DNA of 6,302 bases from Akkermansiaceae bacterium (lineage in GTDB: Bacteria > Verrucomicrobiota > Verrucomicrobiia > Verrucomicrobiales > Akkermansiaceae), in NCBI GenBank assembly GCA_020627645.1, contig JAHDGN010000202.1:1-6302 (forward strand), in the 5' to 3' direction. This document shows positions 1 to 4,358 of the stretch, piece by piece (within the stretch, counting starts at the first letter, position 1; the number at the start of each line of letters is the position of its first letter). The notes below the pieces were generated by a model. The model searched no databases and was not told where the DNA came from. It saw only the letters and a list, made by a program, of their open reading frames with translations. Position numbers and translations under genes: made by a program.

Positions 1-38
1 AATACTGTGCTGCTGAAGTATAAAATGGAGTCTATTTA

Positions 39-91
39 ATTGTCGGATTAATAAAGGGAAGATTGATCGACAATGACCGATAATTTTTTTT
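39..91 (+). other. Overlapping inverted repeats followed by a T-run (possible RNA switch or old terminator)
   Basis: The segment ATTGTCG at 39-45 is perfectly complementary to CGACAAT at 68-74. Extended to 39-46 it can instead pair with CCGATAAT at 77-84 (8 pairs, one of them G-U), and that second stem is followed directly by a run of T to 91. The two pairings exclude each other, as in attenuators, but the loops are long (22 and 30 bases) and the stems short. Nothing coding is seen in 1-186. This stretch may be the 3' flank of a gene lying to the left of the window. Chance is a real alternative. Confidence 0.2.
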
Positions 92-177
92 GGTGTTTTT
101 CAGAGTTAAGAAGAAATTGCTGAATTTTTAATGAGTCAAATCATAGAGGTTTCGATGAAGGGATCTCCACCGAAAAG

Positions 178-198
178 AAGGGGTATTCACCCCTTTTT
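178..198. terminator. Rho-independent terminator, probably bidirectional
   Basis: A perfect 7-bp stem, AAGGGGT (178-184) and ACCCCTT (189-195), closes a 4-base loop. On the plus strand the stem runs into TTTTT (194-198), a classic intrinsic terminator for transcription coming from the left. On the minus strand the same stem is followed by CTTTT, so it can also end the methyltransferase transcript. The methyltransferase stop codon TGA (187-189 read on the minus strand) lies in the loop and first closing pair, so the coding region runs into the hairpin. Confidence 0.65.
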
Positions 199-777
199 AA
201 ATACAGCGAGGTGTTTGTCGACTGACTTGCCGGGGGCGTCTGTTAGGGCTCGGGTGTCGGGGTTGGCAAGATTTCCGATTTGGATGGCGCCGAGATTCTT
301 GAGGGCTTCGAGGGCGAGTTGATGTTCTTTGTCGAAGTAGGAGGTGATGACGAGGAGTCCGTCTTCGTTGAGTTTTTCGAGTGCTTGATCAAAGATTTGG
401 GTCCAGACGGGGCGGTCGTTCCAGTAGTTTTGGTGTCGAAGAAAGGTGATGTCCGGGGTGTCGAGTTGTTGTAGATCGCGAAGTCGGTCGCCTCGGTGAG
501 TGCGGAAGGTGGCGGAAGTTTGAGAGGGGAGAGACTTTTTCCAGTGGGAATTGGCTTGGTCGATTTCGGCTGCGCGGATGTCGAGGCCTTGGATGTGAGC
601 GGTTTGTGAGTGTTCTGAGAGAATCTTGGCGAGGGTGGCGGTTTCGTCGGCGCGGCCGCAGGCGAGGTTGAGGAGATTGAGGTGATCTTTTTGTGAGAGA
701 TGAGGGGAGAGCAGGGTGCGGAGATTCTGTTCGAGGACGAAGAGGTCGCGCTGAAGGAGGTCGGGGAATTCGGGCAT
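187..777 (-). CDS. Class I SAM-dependent methyltransferase, substrate unknown
   Basis: The 196-residue product begins MPEFPDLLQ. Residues 35-45 (LLNLACGRADE) fit the S-adenosylmethionine-binding motif I of Rossmann-fold methyltransferases, and GLDIRAAEID (64-73) fits the following acidic loop (D66). DITFLRHQNYW (109-119) sits where motif IV is expected. LNEDGLLVITSYFDKEH (136-152) resembles the post-motif strand ending in a late aspartate. I see no substrate-binding domain, signal peptide or membrane segment, so the protein is probably cytosolic and the substrate cannot be named. The reading frame stays open upstream for another 282 codons, but that part is antisense to hemB and is proline/serine-rich low-complexity sequence. 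The ATG at 777 is chosen because family-like sequence starts there and it falls just outside hemB. No Shine-Dalgarno sequence precedes it. The gene is divergent from hemB and ends in a hairpin. Confidence 0.8.
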   Translation of the reverse strand: MPEFPDLLQRDLFVLEQNLRTLLSPHLSQKDHLNLLNLACGRADETATLAKILSEHSQTAHIQGLDIRAAEIDQANSHWKKSLPSQTSATFRTHRGDRLRDLQQLDTPDITFLRHQNYWNDRPVWTQIFDQALEKLNEDGLLVITSYFDKEHQLALEALKNLGAIQIGNLANPDTRALTDAPGKSVDKHLAVFKKG

Positions 778-833
778 CTGTTCGGAATGTAATTGGGGAT
801 TTCTATTTTTAAATTTCGAAATATGATTTGTGG
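778..833. promoter_or_regulatory. Divergent promoter region between the methyltransferase and hemB
   Basis: Only 56 bases separate the two start codons. For hemB, TATGAT (822-827) resembles a -10 box and ends 6 bases before the ATG at 834. For the methyltransferase, the minus strand reads TACATT (plus 786-791), ending 8 bases before its ATG. That spacing would give nearly leaderless transcripts on both sides, which fits the absence of Shine-Dalgarno sequences. No convincing -35 box is seen for either. A perfect 10-bp palindrome, ATTTCGAAAT (813-822), abuts the hemB -10 candidate and could be an operator. Confidence 0.35.
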
Positions 834-1811
834 ATGGAAATGCGAGAGCGTCCGAGGCGAAATCGGAAGAGTGCGGGGATTCGTGGGATGGTTCGGGAGA
901 CGGTGTTGAGTCCCTCGGATTTTGTGTTGCCGTTGTTTTTGCATGATGGGGAGGGGGATGAGCCGATTGAGTCGATGCCTGGGTGTGTTCGGTGGTCATT
1001 GGAGGGATTGGTTGGAGAAGTGGGGAGGGCGATTGAATTGGGAATTCCTGCGGTGATTTTGTTTCCAGCAATTGAGGAGTCGTTGAAAACGGTGGGGGCT
1101 GAGGAGTGTTACAATGGAGATGGGTTGGTTCCGAGGGCGGTGCGAGCGTTAAAGCAGGAGTATCCCGAGTTGGTAGTGATGACGGATGTGGCTTTGGACC
1201 CTTATAGTTCGGATGGGCATGATGGATTGGTGAGAGATGGGGAGATTTTGAATGATGAGACGGTGGAGGTTTTGTGTCGTCAGGCGGTTTGTCAGGCGGA
1301 GGCGGGAGCGGATGTGGTGGCGCCGAGTGACATGATGGATGGTCGAGTGGGAGCGATTCGGGAGGCGTTAGACGGGGCGGGGTTTGAGAAGGTTTTGATC
1401 TGTAGTTACACGGCGAAATATGCGTCGGGGTTTTATGGTCCTTTTCGGGGGGCGTTGGATTCGGCTCCAAAGGCTGGGGACAAGAAGTCTTATCAGATGG
1501 ATCCGGCGAATCGGCGGGAGGCGATGAGGGAGTTGAGATTGGATGAAGAAGAGGGGGCGGATATGGTGATGGTGAAGCCTGCGGGGGCGTATTTGGATGT
1601 GATTCGAGATGTTCGTGAGGCAACGGATTTACCGGTGGCGGCTTATCAGGTGAGTGGGGAGTATTTGATGATTAAGAGTGCGTCTGGAGCTGGGTGGTTG
1701 GATGAAGAGGCGGTGATGATGGAGAGTTTGTTGGGCATTAAGAGGGCGGGAGCGGATGTGATTTTGACCTACTTTGCGAAGCAGGCGGCGGAGGTTCTGC
1801 GCAGGAGTTGA
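834..1811 (+). CDS. hemB: Delta-aminolevulinic acid dehydratase (porphobilinogen synthase), aspartate-type
   Basis: HemB condenses two molecules of 5-aminolevulinate into porphobilinogen, the first shared step toward heme and other tetrapyrroles, in the cytosol. From the ATG at 834 the protein has 325 residues, the family's usual length. The N-terminus (RPRRNRKSAGIRGMVRET) is typical. The two Schiff-base lysines are present: K195 in SYTAKYASGFYGPF and K248 in MVMVKPAGAYLDVI. The metal segment reads DVALDPYSSDGHDG (118-131). The three zinc cysteines of the E. coli enzyme (C120, C122, C130) are A120, D122 and D130 here, as in plant and other magnesium-using forms, so this enzyme probably does not need catalytic zinc. 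APSDMMDGRVGAIR is also intact. A TTG two codons upstream (828) is an alternative start but would overlap the probable promoter; the ATG at 840 is also possible. The gene is divergent from the methyltransferase and converges on the SDR gene. Confidence 0.97.
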   Translation: MEMRERPRRNRKSAGIRGMVRETVLSPSDFVLPLFLHDGEGDEPIESMPGCVRWSLEGLVGEVGRAIELGIPAVILFPAIEESLKTVGAEECYNGDGLVPRAVRALKQEYPELVVMTDVALDPYSSDGHDGLVRDGEILNDETVEVLCRQAVCQAEAGADVVAPSDMMDGRVGAIREALDGAGFEKVLICSYTAKYASGFYGPFRGALDSAPKAGDKKSYQMDPANRREAMRELRLDEEEGADMVMVKPAGAYLDVIRDVREATDLPVAAYQVSGEYLMIKSASGAGWLDEEAVMMESLLGIKRAGADVILTYFAKQAAEVLRRS

Positions 1812-1820
1812 CCTGCGCGG
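1797..1820. terminator. GC-rich hairpin over the hemB stop, between convergent genes
   Basis: GCGCAGG (1799-1805) and CCTGCGC (1812-1818) form a perfect 7-bp stem, extendable by a T-G and a C-G pair to 1797-1820. The loop AGTTGA ends in the hemB TGA stop (1809-1811). There is no T-run directly after the stem on either strand; the nearest is TTTTT at 1843-1847. It is therefore a weak intrinsic terminator at best, but it lies in the 34-base gap between two converging genes, where a shared terminator or 3'-end stabiliser is expected. Confidence 0.4.
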
Positions 1821-1845
1821 TGTTTGCCTCCCCCGTTCCCTGTTT

Positions 1846-2634
1846 TTAAATCGTCATGGAGTTGAATCCTCCGTCGACGACGATTTCGGTACCGGTGATG
1901 AAGGAGCCTGCACGGTTGGATGCGAGAAGGAGGGTTGCGCCAATGAGTTCTTCGGGACTGCCGAAGCGAGATGAGGGGGTGTGGCGGAGAATTTCGGCAA
2001 TCCGGCTTTCGTCTAGGACCTTGCGATTTTGTTCGGCTGGGAAGAATCCGGGAACGAGGGTGTTGACTCGGATGTCGCGATCGGCCCATTCACGGGCGAG
2101 GTTTTTGGTGAGGTTGTGGACAGCGGCTTTAGAGGCCGAGTAGGTGAAGACTCGGGAGAGAGGGTTGAGTCCGGAGATGGATCCGAGGTTGATAATGGAA
2201 GCGGGGACGTCTCGGGAGATGAAGTAGTTTCCGAAGACTTGGCAAGCGCGCATGATTCCGACGAGGTTGATGTCGAGAATATTGAGAGCTTCTTCGTCGG
2301 TGATTTCGACAAATGGGGTTGGAGAATTGATTCCGGCTCCATTGATTAGGATGTCGACGCGCCCTGATTGTTCGATGACGGAATTGAGAAGGTCGTTGAG
2401 CGAGTTCCGGTCGCCGGCATCTGCTTGGGCAAAGTATCCTGAGCCCCCTTCGGCTTCGATGACAGCGAGTCTTTCGTTTGCTTTTGCTTCGTTTCTTCCG
2501 ACGAGAACAACTTGTGCACCGGCGCGGGCGAGTCCGAGGGCCATGGTTGAGCAGAGTTCCCCTGTGCCACCGATCACGACGGCGGTTTTGCCTTTGAGGC
2601 CAAACATCTCGTTCAGGAAGGTTGAATTATCCAT
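1846..2634 (-). CDS. SDR-family oxidoreductase, possibly D-mannonate/fructuronate type
   Basis: The 262-residue protein is a complete classical short-chain dehydrogenase/reductase, the family of NAD(P)-dependent cytosolic alcohol/ketone oxidoreductases. The catalytic tetrad is visible: N123 (LDINLVG), S152 (INLGSISG), Y165 and K169 (YSASK). NGAG (98-101) and the C-terminal TGTEIVVDGGF are also typical. The nucleotide motif near residues 21-28 reads IGGTGELC where TGxxxGxG is usual, so two of its glycines are replaced. The N-terminal LNEMFGLKGKTAVV and the segment PGFFPAEQNRKVL (195-207) resemble SDRs annotated as UxuB-like D-mannonate oxidoreductases, which interconvert fructuronate and mannonate. 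That substrate is a guess; 3-oxoacyl or gluconate-type activity cannot be excluded. No Shine-Dalgarno sequence is seen. The gene is divergent from mcsA and converges on hemB, and no uronate-pathway gene is nearby. Confidence 0.92.
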   Translation of the reverse strand: MDNSTFLNEMFGLKGKTAVVIGGTGELCSTMALGLARAGAQVVLVGRNEAKANERLAVIEAEGGSGYFAQADAGDRNSLNDLLNSVIEQSGRVDILINGAGINSPTPFVEITDEEALNILDINLVGIMRACQVFGNYFISRDVPASIINLGSISGLNPLSRVFTYSASKAAVHNLTKNLAREWADRDIRVNTLVPGFFPAEQNRKVLDESRIAEILRHTPSSRFGSPEELIGATLLLASNRAGSFITGTEIVVDGGFNSMTI

Positions 2635-2659
2635 GAAACTTGAATAGCGGGGAAGTTTC
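2635..2659. promoter_or_regulatory. Perfect inverted repeat beside the SDR start, candidate operator
   Basis: GAAACTT (2635-2641) and AAGTTTC (2653-2659) are perfect inverted repeats with an 11-base spacer, directly upstream of the SDR start codon in the SDR-mcsA divergent region. The half-site centres are 18 bases apart, near two helical turns, which suits a dimeric repressor. In RNA it would put a hairpin against the SDR start, an alternative way to control translation. No matching regulator gene lies in the window, so its owner is unknown. Confidence 0.35.
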
Positions 2660-2665
2660 TCGGCA

Positions 2666-2679
2666 GCAAGTCATCTTGC
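2666..2679. other. Small hairpin in the SDR-mcsA intergenic region
   Basis: GCAAG (2666-2670) and CTTGC (2675-2679) form a 5-bp stem with loop TCAT; flanking CTC (2659-2661) and GAG (2680-2682) could lengthen it across an internal loop. It lies about 55 bases before the mcsA start. Further on, TATGGT (2692-2697) is a possible -10 box for mcsA, but I find no good -35 partner. The hairpin may be leader structure, a protein site or chance. Confidence 0.2.
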
Positions 2680-2732
2680 GAGAGATTTTCCTATGGTCAA
2701 AGGGAGTTCAGGGGCTAGTTTGGGGCCAGCAG

Positions 2733-3242
2733 ATGAAGTGCGATTCGTGTCAGGAGAAAGCAACGGTGTTTTATACGCAGATTGCGGATGGTCAGGTGAA
2801 GAAATTTGTGTTGTGTGAAAAGTGTGCGAATGAGCAAGGAATTACGAATCCGGATGGATTATTGTCTCCGGGAGAGTTGATGGGAGTTGGCGCTGGTGCT
2901 GAGGGTGATTCAGATGTGTTGCCATTTGAGTCGGCCGAGGAGTGTTCGGCCTGCGGATTTACTCTGGAGGATTTTCGAAAGATTGGAAGAATGGGGTGTG
3001 CTCGTTGCTATGAGGCGTTTGGTTCGGAATTAGCGATGAGATTACCGTCGATGCATAAGGGGATGGTGCATCAGGGCTATTTGCCAGAGGGTTTGCTCAA
3101 GGAGCAGGCGTTGAGAGGGAAGGTAGAGGCTTTGGAAAAGGAGTTGCGTGAGGCCGTTGAGAGCGAGGATTATGAGGCAGCGGCGGGTTTGAGGGATACG
3201 ATTCAGGAATTAAAAAAGGGCGGGAAAGGAGGAGGGAAATGA
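2733..3242 (+). CDS. mcsA: McsA, zinc-finger activator of protein-arginine kinase McsB
   Basis: McsA binds and activates McsB; in Bacillota the pair regulates heat-shock control and marks proteins for ClpCP. From the ATG at 2733 the protein has 169 residues. All four CxxC zinc-binding pairs are present: C3/C6, C28/C31, C71/C74 and C89/C92. The C-terminal part, about 130-162, is a UVR motif (LEKELREAVESEDYEAAAGLRDTIQEL), the short helical hairpin also found in UvrB, UvrC and ClpC. A glycine/lysine tail ends the protein. The start was placed at 2733 because MKCDSCQ is the usual McsA N-terminus. A TTG at 2640 would add 31 residues that do not look like the family and overlap the inverted repeat before the SDR gene. 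The stop overlaps the mcsB start (ATGA), pointing to translational coupling. No ctsR gene precedes it. Confidence 0.92.
   Translation: MKCDSCQEKATVFYTQIADGQVKKFVLCEKCANEQGITNPDGLLSPGELMGVGAGAEGDSDVLPFESAEECSACGFTLEDFRKIGRMGCARCYEAFGSELAMRLPSMHKGMVHQGYLPEGLLKEQALRGKVEALEKELREAVESEDYEAAAGLRDTIQELKKGGKGGGK
3225..3232 (+). promoter_or_regulatory. Strong Shine-Dalgarno sequence for mcsB
   Basis: AAAGGAGG lies 6 bases before the mcsB ATG at 3239, inside the last codons of mcsA, where it also encodes the Gly/Lys tail. It is the only canonical ribosome-binding site before any gene in this window. It supports the start at 3239; the immediately following ATG at 3242 is 9 bases away and equally usable. 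Confidence 0.75.
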
Positions 3243-4330
3243 TGCGGTTTTCAACGTTGATGAAAAAGCCGGCTGATTGGATGTCGGGAGATGTTCATCA
3301 GACGCCTGTGGTGTTGACGAGTCGGGTTCGCTTGGCGCGCAATGTGACGGATTCTCCGTTTCCGGGGTGGGCGAAGAAGAGAGAGCGGCAGCTTGTTTTT
3401 GGGGCGATTCGCGGAGAGTTGGAGGCTTTGGGGGTGATGAAGGATGGTTTTTCTCATGAGTTAAGTGAGTTGGAGACGGTGCAGAAGCAGGTGTTAGTTG
3501 AGCGGCATTTGATTAGTCGAGAGCAGGCTGCCCGGAGTGAAGGGAGTGGAGCGGTGGTCAATCGGAAACAGTCTTTGAGTGTGATGATCAATGAGGAGGA
3601 TCATTTGAGGATTCAGGCGATTCGTCCAGGGTTGGAGCTTCAGGAGGCCTTTGAGTTATCCCAGTCGGTGAATCGGGGTTTGGAATCGAAGGTTGATTTT
3701 GCGGTTGATGGGACGCTGGGATATTTGACGGCATGCCCGACGAATTTGGGAACGGGGATGAGAGCTTCAGCGATGTTGCATTTGCCTGGTCTCGTTTTGA
3801 GTGATTTGATCAACCAGGTATTGAAAGGGGTCAATAAGATGGGGCTGGCGGTTCGCGGGATTTATGGGGAGGGGACGGAATCGCTGGGGAACTTGTATCA
3901 GATCTCTAATCAATCGACTTTGGGAGAGAGTGAGGAAGAAATATTGGAGCGTCTGTCTAAGGTGATTGGTGATGTGGCGGTTTATGAGCAGCAGGCGAGG
4001 GAGAAAATGGCCAAGGAGGATGGGATCTTATTGAAGGATCGGGTGGGACGAGCGGCAGGGGTTCTTGGCAATGCTTATGTGATGACCTCGAAGGAGGCTC
4101 TGAACCATTTGTCCATGATTCGATTGGGGGCGACGCAGGGGATGGTGCCCGAATCGATGGTTGCGGTGTGTGATCGATTGGTCATGGAGTCGCAGCCGGC
4201 GCATTTGCAGTGGAATTCGGGCAAAAAGATTGAGCCAGAGGAAAGAGATGTTTTACGTGCGCAAATGATCAGAGAACATTTGCAATCAAGCTTTCCCGCT
4301 GCTATTGATGATATAGACCAATCACTTTAA
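3239..4330 (+). CDS. mcsB: McsB, protein-arginine kinase
   Basis: McsB transfers phosphate from ATP to arginine side chains; phospho-arginine is the degradation tag for ClpCP in Bacillota. The 363-residue protein has the family's usual length and is related to guanidino-phosphagen kinases. Visible motifs in order are TSRVRLARN (27-35, nucleotide-binding arginines), NEEDH (118-122), CPTNLGTGMRAS (166-177) and IYGEGTESLGN (208-218). By alignment with the Bacillus enzyme, E120, C166 and E211 are the likely catalytic residues (E121, C167, E212 there). The C-terminal domain carries RDVLRA (336-341), matching the RDxxRA motif of the allosteric phospho-arginine pocket. No key residue is missing. The start overlaps the mcsA stop and has a strong ribosome-binding site, and clpC follows 28 bases after the stop, so McsB is probably made together with its activator and its downstream unfoldase. 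Confidence 0.96.
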   Translation: MMRFSTLMKKPADWMSGDVHQTPVVLTSRVRLARNVTDSPFPGWAKKRERQLVFGAIRGELEALGVMKDGFSHELSELETVQKQVLVERHLISREQAARSEGSGAVVNRKQSLSVMINEEDHLRIQAIRPGLELQEAFELSQSVNRGLESKVDFAVDGTLGYLTACPTNLGTGMRASAMLHLPGLVLSDLINQVLKGVNKMGLAVRGIYGEGTESLGNLYQISNQSTLGESEEEILERLSKVIGDVAVYEQQAREKMAKEDGILLKDRVGRAAGVLGNAYVMTSKEALNHLSMIRLGATQGMVPESMVAVCDRLVMESQPAHLQWNSGKKIEPEERDVLRAQMIREHLQSSFPAAIDDIDQSL

Positions 4331-4358
4331 TCACTCCCAAAAAAGTAGAAGACGACAG

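Noticed and set aside
131..322. Plus-strand open frame of 63 codons
   Set aside because: It runs through the terminator hairpin and is antisense to the methyltransferase, with no recognisable motif.
778..1623. Open minus-strand extension of the methyltransferase across hemB, 282 codons
   Set aside because: It is antisense to a clearly conserved hemB, is proline/serine/histidine-rich without domain features, and is explained by the low C content of the plus strand. The recognisable methyltransferase starts at 777.
2639..2644. CTTGAA resembling a sigma-32 -35 box before mcsA
   Set aside because: No CCCCAT-like -10 element follows at the required distance, and the hexamer lies within the inverted repeat.
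2695..2711. CtsR-operator-like half-site GGTCAAA upstream of mcsA
   Set aside because: CtsR sites are direct heptad repeats. The second heptad here (AGTTCAG) matches only 4 of 7 positions, the 3-base spacer does not fit, and a single 7-mer can occur by chance.
2640..2732. TTG-initiated N-terminal extension of mcsA
   Set aside because: The 31 extra residues do not resemble McsA, whose usual start is MKC..C, and they overlap the inverted repeat in the divergent intergenic region.
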